16,648 nucleotides of DNA from an uncultured Prevotellaceae bacterium (GCA_946403615.1 CAMJAO010000018.1:1-16648); one strand, 5' to 3'. Numbered from the stretch's first letter, positions 1 to 7,529 are shown. Program-made: numbers and translations. The notes: a model not told the origin generated them from the letters alone.

Positions 1-7
1 AAAAACG

Positions 8-448
8 ATGAAAAAACGATTCTTAACAACTGTTCTCATAGCTTTGACGATAGCCTTGAGTATGTATGGCAAGCAGCGTCTTACCATCAATGGAGAAGCT
101 GTGGAAAAAGCCGTCACACAAATCACCTTTGACGGCGACCAAGCAGTACTGCATTTTGCAGATGAAACGACAGAGTCCGTTGACATGAATTCCGTCATCA
201 TGGAATTTGTCGTTGCCACAGGTATTGACACGAAAGACAACGCCTTCAGTCTGAAAGGACTGGTAGATGGCGAATTGAACATCTCCGGTTTGGAAACAGA
301 CCGTATCAGCATTTATGACGCTTCGGGGCGCATGGTACTCAGCAGCCGTGTATCGGGAAGTGATGCCCGCATCGATGCCAGACTGTTGCGCCCAGGCATG
401 TATATTTTGCAAGCCGGCAACCAGATTGTTAAATTCATGAAACGATAG
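8..448 (+). CDS. small secreted protein with a type IX-like C-terminal sorting tail
   Basis: This is a 146-residue protein of unknown function. Residues 1-21 form a signal peptide (basic MKKR start, then a hydrophobic stretch). Residues 24-70 form a short beta-rich segment containing TFDGD and a following acidic/threonine stretch. The last ~70 residues (ISIYDASGRMV ... LRPGMYIL ... KFMKR) have the pattern of type A sorting domains of the Bacteroidetes type IX secretion system: I-x-D-x-x-G-R-x-V, then L-x-x-G-x-Y, then a basic end. In that family the tail sends proteins across the outer membrane and is removed. Here almost nothing is left as cargo, so it may be a small surface or scaffold protein. 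It lies 12 bases before the pectate lyase gene and is probably co-transcribed with it. The ATG is only 8 bases from the window edge, so an upstream promoter cannot be seen. The coding call is firm; the function is not known. Confidence 0.85.
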   Translation: MKKRFLTTVLIALTIALSMYGKQRLTINGEAVEKAVTQITFDGDQAVLHFADETTESVDMNSVIMEFVVATGIDTKDNAFSLKGLVDGELNISGLETDRISIYDASGRMVLSSRVSGSDARIDARLLRPGMYILQAGNQIVKFMKR

Positions 449-452
449 GAGG
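447..452 (+). promoter_or_regulatory. canonical Shine-Dalgarno AGGAGG for the pectate lyase gene
   Basis: AGGAGG overlaps the TAG stop of the upstream gene and lies 8 bases before the ATG at 461. Bacteroidetes genes usually lack such a site, and the other starts in this window have none this good. It supports the start at 461 and suggests translational coupling with the upstream gene. Confidence 0.75.
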
Positions 453-460
453 CAAGCAAG

Positions 461-3295
461 ATGAAAAAATCAATATTCAGCATAGTATTATTCTGTCTGT
501 CTGCCCTCACTGGCACAGCACAGACATGGGATTTCACAACCCCATTCAGCGCAGCCGATTTGGCGAACTTGCAAGCCGACACCAAGAACTGGAGCGATGC
601 TAAAGGAGACCAAACACGATTCTCCAATTTGACGGATATGAGCGGCGAACTCAAAGCCAACGGTCAAGTGATAGCCTGGACCGCCGGTTTGCAATTCGGA
701 ACGATGCCCAAAGACAAAATACGTCTCGACCCCGGCACTCGTATTTCCCTCAATGGCAAAAATCTCAGCATTACGATCCCCAACCTGAAGAAAGGCCAAA
801 CGGTGACCGTAGTGTGCAAGACAGCCAACCCTGCTGAGGCGCGCGGACTGACAGTAACTAATCTGACACCTACAAGCGGTTCGTTTAACGGAACATCCGT
901 TGAGGAGCAAACCAACGTCGGCACCGTCGATGCTGCTGGCAGTGTGACTCTAACCACCACTGCAGGCATGAGTATCATGAGCATCAAAGTGGAAGGTGAA
1001 GGAGAAGACGATGGCGGAGGCGGTGAAGGCGACGATCCCACCCCACAGCCAACCGGTTTCTCAACGACCATGAATCTGATGAAGAACCAGATGCACCTGA
1101 CATTGCAAGACGGTGACATCAAATACTACAACACGACCGATGTGAAAAGCGTTGACATTGACAATGACAATGTGACCGTGGTACCCTTCAGCAGCAATAT
1201 CTCCAGTGACGAATATTCGGGCAATGTGACAAAGATAGGTTTTGCCAAAAAGAGCGAATCAGGCGGAGAAGGCGAATATGAGAACGAGGAGGGCAAAGTG
1301 GTCATCACAGCATCGAAAGGTTGGTTAGAGTCAGCATACGTGACCTGGACACCGTTTAGCAACGGCAGTCAAGATGCCGACAGTTATCATGTGTATGTGA
1401 AAGGTGGCCAATATACGGACTATACCCAAATAGACCAGCCATTGGTACGCAATTATGGCAGTTATGGCCGTGCCGACGTAGTAGGTTTGCAGAGCGGCAC
1501 CTACACACTGAAAGTTGTGCCTGTGTTTGGCGAGGAAGAGTTGTCAACCGCTGCCAATGAGGCCTCTGCCATCAATGTGAAGAACTACAAGCGCGAAGGG
1601 TATGCCTTCAAAAATAACTATTCTCCGGGCGCTTACAACAGCGACGGAACATTGAAGAGCGGCGCAGTGGTCATTTATGTAACCTCGAAAAATGCCAAGA
1701 CCGTGATGGCAAAGCTCAGAACCGGCACCTATACCGGATTGCAGGATATCCTAAGCGCATATGAGACACCAGCCGATAACACCCCGCTTGCTATCCGTTT
1801 TATCGGCACCATCAATGCTGAAGATGTTGACCGTTTCGATAGTAAAGAAGAGGGACTTCAGATGAAAGGCAAACGTGCCGACCATGAAGTCAACGTGACA
1901 TTTGAGGGAATTGGCGAGGATGCGGCAATACGTGGATTCGGTATCCTTATTCGTAACTGTAAGGGAGTGGAAATGCGTAACTTTGGAAGCATCTTATGTA
2001 TGGACGACGGTATTTCCCTTGACACGGACAACAGCAACATCTGGATACACCATCTTGATATGTTCTATGGTAAAAACCAAGGAGGAGACAAGACAAAAGG
2101 CGACGGTTCCATTGACGTGAAAGCCGACTCGAAATATGTAACGGTCAGCTATTGTCATTTCTGGGACACCGGCAAATCGAACATGTTCGGCATGAAGTCC
2201 GAGAGTGGTCCGAACTGGATCAGTTATGACCACAACTGGTTTGACCACAGTGACTCACGTCACCCTCGTGTTCGCACCATGAGCGTGCATGTATGGAATA
2301 ACTATTTTGATAACGTCGCCAAATACGGTGTCGGAGCCACAACCGGTGCAAGCGTGTTTGTGGAAAACAACTACTTCCTGAAGACGAAGAAACCCATCTT
2401 GTCGTCAAACCAAGGTACTGACGCAATGGGAAGCGGCACTTTCTCGGGCGAGAATGGCGGAATGATCAAAGCTTATGGAAACTATTTCGACCGTACAGCC
2501 ACCAACTTCAGGTATTTCACCCAGAATAACCCCGCCTCGACCGGATATGACGCATACGAGACTACCAGCCGCGACGAGCAGGTACCAGACACGGAAAAGA
2601 CCCGTGCCGGTGGAACCGCCTATAATAATTTTGACACCGACGCATCGAAGATGTATGACTATACACCGGACGCCGCAGCCGATGTGCCGACAGTTGTGAC
2701 AGGTTGGGAAGGAGCCGGACGAATGAACCACGGCGACATACAATATACCTTCAAAGATTGCACCGGCAATGAAGAAGCAGACTCAGAAACCGACTTGACA
2801 TTGTCAAACTTCTTGAAGAATTACAAATCATCACTCGTCGGTATCTTCGGCGGAGATGAAATTGGCGGAGGTGACAACCCTGGTGGCGGTGACGAGCCAG
2901 GTGGTGGCGACGAGCCAGGTGGTGGCGATGAACCGGGCGGCCAAACGATAGAAGCCACTGTAGAGTGTAATTTCCAAAACAGCGCTCCCTCGAACAGTGC
3001 ATTTACCGTGGTAGGAAACTACAGCAACTCAAAAGGCACCGCAACTGTAAACGGAGTAACCTACACCGTATGTCTGAAGATAGAAACTTCAACTTCAGTG
3101 AAGTTCACCACCACGAAAGACATGAAAATGACCTTGGTGTTCGGTGATGAGGACACCAAATTCACCATGAAAGTGGATGGCACGAAACAAACCGGCAGCA
3201 ACCATAAGCTGACTATGGATTTGCCAGCCGGCAGCCATGAACTGACCAAGCAAGACACTACCAACCTGTTCTGGATAGGACTGGAAGAGAAATAA
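461..3295 (+). CDS. secreted multidomain pectate lyase (polysaccharide lyase family 1)
   Basis: This 944-residue exported enzyme should cleave homogalacturonan (pectate) by beta-elimination. It has a signal peptide at 1-20, a beta-rich module at 22-177, a Gly/Asp/Glu linker near 178-198, a short segment at 199-270, a fibronectin III-like domain at about 278-374, the lyase beta-helix at about 380-770, a PGGGDE repeat linker at 807-827, and a C-terminal beta module at 829-944. The lyase core shows typical family 1 motifs: WIHHLDMF, then D548-G-S-I-D552 (likely calcium ligands), then VSYCHFWD, ISYDHNWFDH, and R600-H-P-R-V-R605, which matches the catalytic R-x-P-x-x-R. The flanking beta modules may bind carbohydrate, but this is a guess from their position and composition. 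No type IX tail is visible at its own C-terminus. The length is well above a bare family 1 lyase (~350-400) because of the added domains. It is followed by a polygalacturonase gene. Confidence 0.93.
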   Translation: MKKSIFSIVLFCLSALTGTAQTWDFTTPFSAADLANLQADTKNWSDAKGDQTRFSNLTDMSGELKANGQVIAWTAGLQFGTMPKDKIRLDPGTRISLNGKNLSITIPNLKKGQTVTVVCKTANPAEARGLTVTNLTPTSGSFNGTSVEEQTNVGTVDAAGSVTLTTTAGMSIMSIKVEGEGEDDGGGGEGDDPTPQPTGFSTTMNLMKNQMHLTLQDGDIKYYNTTDVKSVDIDNDNVTVVPFSSNISSDEYSGNVTKIGFAKKSESGGEGEYENEEGKVVITASKGWLESAYVTWTPFSNGSQDADSYHVYVKGGQYTDYTQIDQPLVRNYGSYGRADVVGLQSGTYTLKVVPVFGEEELSTAANEASAINVKNYKREGYAFKNNYSPGAYNSDGTLKSGAVVIYVTSKNAKTVMAKLRTGTYTGLQDILSAYETPADNTPLAIRFIGTINAEDVDRFDSKEEGLQMKGKRADHEVNVTFEGIGEDAAIRGFGILIRNCKGVEMRNFGSILCMDDGISLDTDNSNIWIHHLDMFYGKNQGGDKTKGDGSIDVKADSKYVTVSYCHFWDTGKSNMFGMKSESGPNWISYDHNWFDHSDSRHPRVRTMSVHVWNNYFDNVAKYGVGATTGASVFVENNYFLKTKKPILSSNQGTDAMGSGTFSGENGGMIKAYGNYFDRTATNFRYFTQNNPASTGYDAYETTSRDEQVPDTEKTRAGGTAYNNFDTDASKMYDYTPDAAADVPTVVTGWEGAGRMNHGDIQYTFKDCTGNEEADSETDLTLSNFLKNYKSSLVGIFGGDEIGGGDNPGGGDEPGGGDEPGGGDEPGGQTIEATVECNFQNSAPSNSAFTVVGNYSNSKGTATVNGVTYTVCLKIETSTSVKFTTTKDMKMTLVFGDEDTKFTMKVDGTKQTGSNHKLTMDLPAGSHELTKQDTTNLFWIGLEEK
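2879..2941 (+). repeat. in-frame 18-bp tandem repeat encoding PGGGDE linker
   Basis: Three full 18-base units (2879-2896, 2897-2914, 2915-2932) and a half unit code for PGGGDE repeats at residues 807-827 of the pectate lyase. They form a flexible acidic linker between the lyase core and the C-terminal beta module. Unit number can change by slippage without breaking the frame. Confidence 0.9.
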
Positions 3296-3325
3296 AGGTG
3301 TTAAGGAGTTGAGGAGTAAAGGAGT
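3294..3325 (+). repeat. four degenerate 8-bp tandem units at the 3' end of the pectate lyase gene
   Basis: Starting inside the TAA stop, four consecutive 8-base units read aaaggtgt, taaggagt, tgaggagt, aaaggagt. The consensus is (t/a)(a/g)aggagt. The last unit feeds directly into the left arm of the inverted repeat that follows. The function is unknown. A similar short-period array follows the next gene. Confidence 0.75.
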
Positions 3326-3378
3326 GAAGACATATGCCAAATAATGTAAAAGAATCAATATGTGTCTTCACTCCTTTA
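3317..3378 (+). repeat. long inverted repeat between pectate lyase and polygalacturonase genes (possible terminator or attenuator)
   Basis: TAAAGGAGTGAAGACA (3317-3332) is matched by a perfect 16-base reverse complement at 3363-3378. Four more pairs (two of them G-U) can extend the stem, leaving a loop of about 22 bases. The downstream flank is TATATAAAAA, with no T-run, so a classical intrinsic terminator is not clear. It could be a weak terminator, an mRNA-processing or stabilising hairpin that sets the lyase to hydrolase ratio, or a remnant repeat element. It occupies most of the 124-base gap; no -7 box matching TAnnTTTG is visible there, so the polygalacturonase may depend on read-through. 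Confidence 0.8.
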
Positions 3379-3419
3379 TATAAAAATGACAATAGGAAAC
3401 CAAACAGAAGAAACCGAAG

Positions 3420-4814
3420 ATGAAAACGTTATTTGCCATATTGACTGCCATATTTCCATTGACCATAATGGGTGGTGATTATCAACATTATTACAAGAAT
3501 CTGCCTGTTGCAATGACAGAGGTGAGTGCGCCTGTTATACCCGAGAATCAAGTCGTATTGACAGATTTCGGAGCGAAAGGTGACGGTCTGACTATGTGTA
3601 CAGAAGCGTTTCAGAAAGCCATCAGCGCGTTGACGAAACAAGGCGGCGGACATCTGATCGTTCCGGCAGGTATCTGGTTGACCGGTCCCATCACTTTGAA
3701 AGACAACATCGACCTGCATGTGGAGCGTAATGCCATCATTATGTTATCCCCAGACAAAAAAGACGCACTGAAAATAAATGCGGAGACAGGGAAACCCGCC
3801 AGTAGAGCCACACCGGGCATCAATGCATCAAAACGGAAAAACATCAGCATCACCGGCGAGGGGACCATCGACGGCAACGGCAAATGGTGGCGACCCGTGA
3901 AACGCGGCAAAGTGAGCGACACAGAATGGTCGCAGTTTAAGAGCATGGGCGGTACCGTGACCGCCGACGGGCAATTGTGGTATCCCTTTGGTCTGAAACA
4001 TTTTGACGATGTGGCAGACACCCCTGAGGCACAAGAGCGCCTTCGCGTACATTTGATTAGATTGACTGAATGTGAGAATGTGCTGATACAAGGTGTCACG
4101 GTGCAGAACTCTCCCATGTTTCATGTCGTTCCACAGCGTTGCAAAAATGTTATCATCGACGGTGTGACCGTACGTTGTCCGTGGAATGCGCAGAACGGTG
4201 ACGCCATTGATATCGGCAACTGCCGTAATGTGCTGATAGTGAATAATGTGATAGACGCTGGCGACGACGGAATCTGCATGAAAGGCGGTGCCGGTGCGGA
4301 GGGAGAGAAGAATGGTCCTTGTGAAAATATTCTCATCATGCACAACACGGTATATCATGCGCATGGCGGTTTTGTCATCGGCTCAGAGTTTTCCGGCGGC
4401 ATGAAAAACATCGTAGTGCGCCATAACACGTTCAGCGGCACCGATACCGGTCTTCGTTTCAAGAGTGCTATAGGTCGTGGCGGAAAGACAGAGAATATCT
4501 TTATCGACCATATCTATATGAATGACATTAAAGACGAAGCCATCGTGTTTGAAACAACCTATTGGGACAACCACGCGGGCGCAACAAAGAAAGAAGGTCA
4601 AAAAGAACGCGTGTTTGTGCCCGACTTCACCGACATTCATATCAGTGACATCGTGTGCCGCGGTGCCAAGACTGGCATTTCCGCACATGGCGACAAAGGT
4701 ATGATACACGGCATCACCATCAGCAATGCCACCATATTCTACACAAAGACTGCCACAGATATTTCCGAAGAATGCGAAATAAAGATGGAAAATGTGGTAA
4801 TGAAGACGTTTTAA
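3420..4814 (+). CDS. exported polygalacturonase (glycoside hydrolase family 28)
   Basis: This 464-residue enzyme should hydrolyse alpha-1,4-galacturonosyl links in pectin. A signal peptide covers about residues 1-18. VLTDFGAKGDG (46-56) is the usual N-terminal family start. The right-handed beta-helix carries the catalytic set: N259-G-D261 (the N-x-D motif), D282-D283 (the DD pair), H315-G316 in the AHGG segment (the G-H-G position), and R346-F-K348 (the R-x-K substrate-binding motif). All expected acid residues are present, so it should be active. The length is normal for bacterial members with no extra domains. The signal peptide lacks an obvious lipobox Cys, so it is probably periplasmic. 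It follows the pectate lyase gene after 124 bases and likely works on the oligogalacturonides that enzyme releases; activity on rhamnogalacturonan is a less likely alternative that motifs alone cannot exclude. Confidence 0.93.
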   Translation: MKTLFAILTAIFPLTIMGGDYQHYYKNLPVAMTEVSAPVIPENQVVLTDFGAKGDGLTMCTEAFQKAISALTKQGGGHLIVPAGIWLTGPITLKDNIDLHVERNAIIMLSPDKKDALKINAETGKPASRATPGINASKRKNISITGEGTIDGNGKWWRPVKRGKVSDTEWSQFKSMGGTVTADGQLWYPFGLKHFDDVADTPEAQERLRVHLIRLTECENVLIQGVTVQNSPMFHVVPQRCKNVIIDGVTVRCPWNAQNGDAIDIGNCRNVLIVNNVIDAGDDGICMKGGAGAEGEKNGPCENILIMHNTVYHAHGGFVIGSEFSGGMKNIVVRHNTFSGTDTGLRFKSAIGRGGKTENIFIDHIYMNDIKDEAIVFETTYWDNHAGATKKEGQKERVFVPDFTDIHISDIVCRGAKTGISAHGDKGMIHGITISNATIFYTKTATDISEECEIKMENVVMKTF

Positions 4815-4856
4815 GGTTTAAGATTTGAGGTTTGAGATTTGAGATTTGAGATTTAA
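4815..4856 (+). repeat. six degenerate 7-bp tandem units just after the polygalacturonase stop
   Basis: Directly after the TAA stop, six heptamers run without gaps: ggtttaa, gatttga, ggtttga, gatttga, gatttga, gatttaa. The 61-base gap between two convergent genes holds this array and about 19 further bases. No terminator hairpin is visible. The function is unknown. Confidence 0.8.
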
Positions 4857-4875
4857 AAGTATAAGCAACTGAATA

Positions 4876-5550
4876 TCAAACGATTTCGAGAACATAAAGA
4901 ATACCATTTTCGACACGGAAGCGGACATCACGACCCTCAAAAGGCATCCCATAGACCTTTTGAGGGTTGTTTTGGTATTGGGGACGAGGGTCAAGACGGA
5001 GCACCTGGGTCAGTGCCTCGATTTGTTGAGTGGTGAATCGGTGACGAAGGTCATCGGGAAAGACCACCTCGAGCGTTTTCCATTCATTATGATCGACAAA
5101 TCCGCTTCTTGCTTCTGGATGGCTGTCGGCATATGTAACGTAAGGTTTGATATCGTAAATCGGCGTTCCATCCATGAGGTCTGCACCCAGCACATGAAGC
5201 ACAGGACCATTTGCACTCTCCCACTCCACACTTGCCAACCGCACGGCAGACAATCCGATAGGGTTTGGCCGGAACGGTGAGCGCGAAGCGAAGACTCCCA
5301 CCGACTTATTACCACCTAAGCGAGGAGGCCTCACCACAGGACTATTTGCACCATGAGGATTGGCAGAGAATTCCCATATCAGCCAGAGGAAATCAAAATC
5401 CTCAATACCTCTTAACGCATCCGGATTCCGGTATTTCGGCAGGAAGACAATCTTCCCCGGTAAATCGGGCACCAATCCGCTTTGTTTGGGTATGCCGAAT
5501 TTTGATGAAAACGGCGACCGAAATGTGGCTATGGGTTCGAACTTGATCAT
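4876..5550 (-). CDS. trmO: tRNA (N6-threonylcarbamoyladenosine(37)-N6)-methyltransferase TrmO
   Basis: This 224-residue cytoplasmic enzyme of the TrmO (YaeB/TsaA) family uses S-adenosylmethionine to methylate t6A37 to m6t6A in threonine tRNAs. The family signature is plain: an N-terminal MIKFEPIATFRSPF start, then GIPKQSGLVP, the GIEDFDFLWLIWEF segment, and RPPRLGGNKSVGVFASRSPF followed by RPNPIGLSAVRL. That last stretch is the strongly conserved family block. The C-terminal DPRPQYQ segment also fits. An in-frame TTG lies 12 bases upstream at 5562. I prefer the ATG at 5550 because it overlaps the stop of the upstream phosphatase gene as ATGA, a typical coupled start, and because family proteins begin close to this point. 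It is probably housekeeping and unrelated to its neighbours. Confidence 0.95.
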   Translation of the reverse strand: MIKFEPIATFRSPFSSKFGIPKQSGLVPDLPGKIVFLPKYRNPDALRGIEDFDFLWLIWEFSANPHGANSPVVRPPRLGGNKSVGVFASRSPFRPNPIGLSAVRLASVEWESANGPVLHVLGADLMDGTPIYDIKPYVTYADSHPEARSGFVDHNEWKTLEVVFPDDLRHRFTTQQIEALTQVLRLDPRPQYQNNPQKVYGMPFEGRDVRFRVENGILYVLEIV

Positions 5551-6206
5551 GCCGGGCTCCAATTACAGATGGAAAGGACACATAACACAGCCAACGTGGC
5601 CAACCATACAGCTACAGGGACCACGAGATGTTTCCAATGGTTAGCTCGCTGATAGCCAGACCATTTCTTAACAATCAGCCAAACGACAAAAGCCGCCAAA
5701 GACCCGATCAATGCTCCTACGAGCAAATCGCCGAAAAAGTGCATACCCAAATACATTCGCGAATAGCACATGAGCAGCGCCCATACTATCATGAGTAGCG
5801 AAAACCATTTTTTCCGGAAAATAAGGATGAGATATACCGCCAAGCCCCACGCATTTGCAGCATGAGAAGATGGAAAGCTCCATTTTCCGCCTCGTTTTCC
5901 AAAAACTATATGCACCATAGACGATATACTATCATCGTGAGAAGGGCGATAACGGTCCACCCATGACCTGAGAACTTTTGCAGACAATTGGTCGCTAATA
6001 AACACGATGAGAGCGGCAGCAGCGACAATAGTCAACGCCACACGCCATGAGAAATTTTTAGCAATGACATACACCAAAGACACATAGAACGGCACCCATA
6101 CGATCTTTTCGCTATAAAGATACATGATGCCGTCCATGAACGTATTATGACAACCATTCACCCATAAAAGGAAATCCTGGTCAATCTGTATCAGATAATC
6201 TAACAT
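5547..6206 (-). CDS. PAP2-family integral membrane phosphatase
   Basis: This 219-residue multi-pass membrane protein has the three PAP2 (type 2 phosphatidic acid phosphatase) motifs: R80-X6-R87-P88, P112-S-S-H115, and S149-R150-X5-H156-X3-D160. H156 would be the nucleophile and H115 the proton donor. The first motif usually starts with Lys; here Arg80 stands in that place, with Lys77 close by. Family members remove phosphate from membrane lipids, including undecaprenyl pyrophosphate and lipid A, on the periplasmic side; the exact substrate cannot be read here. The frame is open further upstream to an ATG at 6245. I chose the ATG at 6206 because the promoter-like box lies at 6234-6241, which would leave 6245 upstream of the transcript. 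trmO follows with a 4-base overlap. It is divergent from the cell-wall operon. Confidence 0.9.
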   Translation of the reverse strand: MLDYLIQIDQDFLLWVNGCHNTFMDGIMYLYSEKIVWVPFYVSLVYVIAKNFSWRVALTIVAAAALIVFISDQLSAKVLRSWVDRYRPSHDDSISSMVHIVFGKRGGKWSFPSSHAANAWGLAVYLILIFRKKWFSLLMIVWALLMCYSRMYLGMHFFGDLLVGALIGSLAAFVVWLIVKKWSGYQRANHWKHLVVPVAVWLATLAVLCVLSICNWSPA

Positions 6207-6233
6207 TGAGTATAACGAATTGCTTTTTCTGTG

Positions 6234-6241
6234 CAAAGATA
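6234..6241 (-). promoter_or_regulatory. Bacteroidetes -7 box for the phosphatase-trmO operon
   Basis: On the minus strand 6241 to 6234 reads TATCTTTG, a full match to TAnnTTTG. Transcription would start around 6228, giving a leader of about 20 bases before the ATG at 6206. The -33 region is only a T-run (minus strand, about 6265-6261) rather than a clear TTTG, so strength is uncertain. Confidence 0.6.
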
Positions 6242-6288
6242 ACATAGTATTTTGAATATAAAAAACTACAGATAAAAAAACTCACAAA

Positions 6289-6321
6289 TTGCCGTCTTTT
6301 CATAAATAATATGTATTTTTG
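6289..6321 (+). promoter_or_regulatory. Bacteroidetes promoter for the four-gene cell-wall-like operon
   Basis: TATTTTTG at 6314-6321 is a full match to the -7 consensus TAnnTTTG. TTG at 6289-6291 is a candidate -33 element with a 22-base spacer, slightly longer than the usual 19-21. Transcription would start near 6328, giving a leader of about 27 bases before the ATG at 6355. It stands back to back with the minus-strand box at 6234-6241. Confidence 0.6.
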
Positions 6322-6354
6322 CAAGGCATAATGTATTGACCTTAAAAACGCCAT

Positions 6355-7527
6355 ATGTATCAGATAAAAAACATCCACGACGAGCAGTCTTTTCCATATT
6401 CTCTTTCGAAAGACGGGGAAGGTTTCGTGGGCATTTTCATCACCGATTCAGAAAAAGAGAGTTTTGAACGATTCAAGCCAGAAACACGTCAACTGTTGCT
6501 GGACCGATATCTTGAAGGTGTCGTGAAAGGTTTGGCAGACGGCAGTGATGAATTGTTTCAATACCTGACCGACGGTTTGTCTGTTGCCAATCCATCAAAG
6601 CTCAAACGGTTTTCAGGTCCGATAAAACGTATTTTTACGAACCGTGTTTTACTCCTTCATGGTGAGACACACACGACAAACATCATTTCTGAAGAGAGAA
6701 GCGGTGTGATATCACTCAAACTAGGCAATGTGTCGGTTGGAGAAATCGAATATCTTCGCCCCGAAATACAAGAAGAAGACAAAGAAGAACAAATTGAGAA
6801 GGAAAAGAGGGAAAGGGAACAAAAGGAAAAAGAACAGAGGGAGAAAGAGCAAAAAGAGAAAGAACAGAAGGAAAAAGAGGAAAAGGAGAGAAAAGAGAAG
6901 GAAGAAAGAGAAAGACTAGAAAGGGAGAAAAAAGAGATAAAAGAGGTGGCAGATACAGGTAAAACGAAACCTGAGAGGCAACCTTGGTGGAACATCAGCA
7001 GACCCATTCTTTATTTGCTGGTCATTTTGTTAGCGGCAGTGGCTTTTTTCGTAACCCTTTTGTTGACAGGAAAAATATCTTTAGGCAAAAAAGGAGGAAA
7101 TATACAGAAGACAGAGCAAACGGACTCGATACAGAACGGCAGATCTCCGTCGGACACGACCGCAAAGCCAAAACTCACTAAAGAAAAAATTCTGGAGATA
7201 GCCAAATATCAAGAAGAACTGGCAAGGGTTAAAGGCGAAGACGGACTATACGGATTTGCCGACAAATCAGGAAAAGTAGTTATTCCGTGTCGATGGACAG
7301 ACGCACATTCTTTCCATCAAGGTTTAGCCGTTGTGAAAGACTCTTCCGGACTTTGTGGTTATATCGACAAGAAAGGCAAACTTGTCATCCCCTGCAAATG
7401 GAAAGAAGCGAGCGACTTTGACTCATCAGGAACCGCCAGCGTCGTCAACAAATACAACGAACACTTCAAAATAGACAAGGTCGGGGCTATTATGAGAAAC
7501 ACCGACAACCATAAAAACCATCAATAA
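6355..7527 (+). CDS. one-pass membrane protein with E/K/R-rich rod and C-terminal WG repeats
   Basis: This is a 390-residue protein. Residues 1-138 form a globular domain I do not recognise. Residues 140-200 are almost only E, K, R and Q, including five EKEQK-like pentads at 153-177. This pattern suits a straight ER/K single alpha-helix better than a heptad coiled coil. One membrane segment spans about 217-238 (ISRPILYLLVILLAAVAFFV region). A polar linker follows, then two WG-type repeats at about 298-338 and 339-375 (GLYGFADKSGKVVIPCRW; GLCGYIDKKGKLVIPCKW) and a short third trace. WG repeats are presumed binding modules. With no signal peptide, the N-terminus and rod are likely cytoplasmic and the repeats periplasmic, but basic residues flank both sides of the membrane segment, so this is not certain. 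It is the first gene of the operon, 2 bases before the actin-like ATPase gene. It may couple that ATPase to the envelope; this is inference. Confidence 0.9.
   Translation: MYQIKNIHDEQSFPYSLSKDGEGFVGIFITDSEKESFERFKPETRQLLLDRYLEGVVKGLADGSDELFQYLTDGLSVANPSKLKRFSGPIKRIFTNRVLLLHGETHTTNIISEERSGVISLKLGNVSVGEIEYLRPEIQEEDKEEQIEKEKREREQKEKEQREKEQKEKEQKEKEEKERKEKEERERLEREKKEIKEVADTGKTKPERQPWWNISRPILYLLVILLAAVAFFVTLLLTGKISLGKKGGNIQKTEQTDSIQNGRSPSDTTAKPKLTKEKILEIAKYQEELARVKGEDGLYGFADKSGKVVIPCRWTDAHSFHQGLAVVKDSSGLCGYIDKKGKLVIPCKWKEASDFDSSGTASVVNKYNEHFKIDKVGAIMRNTDNHKNHQ
6811..6885 (+). repeat. 15-bp in-frame tandem repeat within a purine-only-like tract
   Basis: Five 15-base units encode (E)(K/R)E(Q/E)(K/R) pentads. 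They sit within a strongly purine-biased stretch of the + strand, roughly 6765-6950. The pentads form the rod of the membrane protein described at 6355-7527. Length changes by slippage would stay in frame and alter rod length. Confidence 0.85.
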
Positions 7528-7529
7528 TA

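Noticed and set aside
2879..2941. Regular repeats considered as a CRISPR-like array
   Set aside because: Units are contiguous with no spacers, in frame, and encode a PGGGDE linker.
3611..4364. Two long minus-strand frames within the polygalacturonase gene
   Set aside because: They are shadows of a gene with all family 28 catalytic motifs; no start context or family features.
5551..5562. TTG start that would lengthen TrmO by four residues
   Set aside because: The ATG at 5550 overlaps the upstream stop as ATGA and fits the family N-terminus better.
6207..6245. Upstream ATG that would lengthen the PAP2 phosphatase by 13 residues
   Set aside because: It lies upstream of the likely -7 box (6234-6241), and the extra residues (LHRKSNS region) do not look like part of the family.
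6245..6254. TAGTATTTTG as an alternative + strand -7 box
   Set aside because: It is one base short of TAnnTTTG and lies about 100 bases from the start; the box at 6314-6321 is a full match and closer.
6657..7007. Minus-strand frame encoding a Ser/Phe-rich protein
   Set aside because: It is the antisense of the E/K/R rod tract; low complexity explains the open frame.
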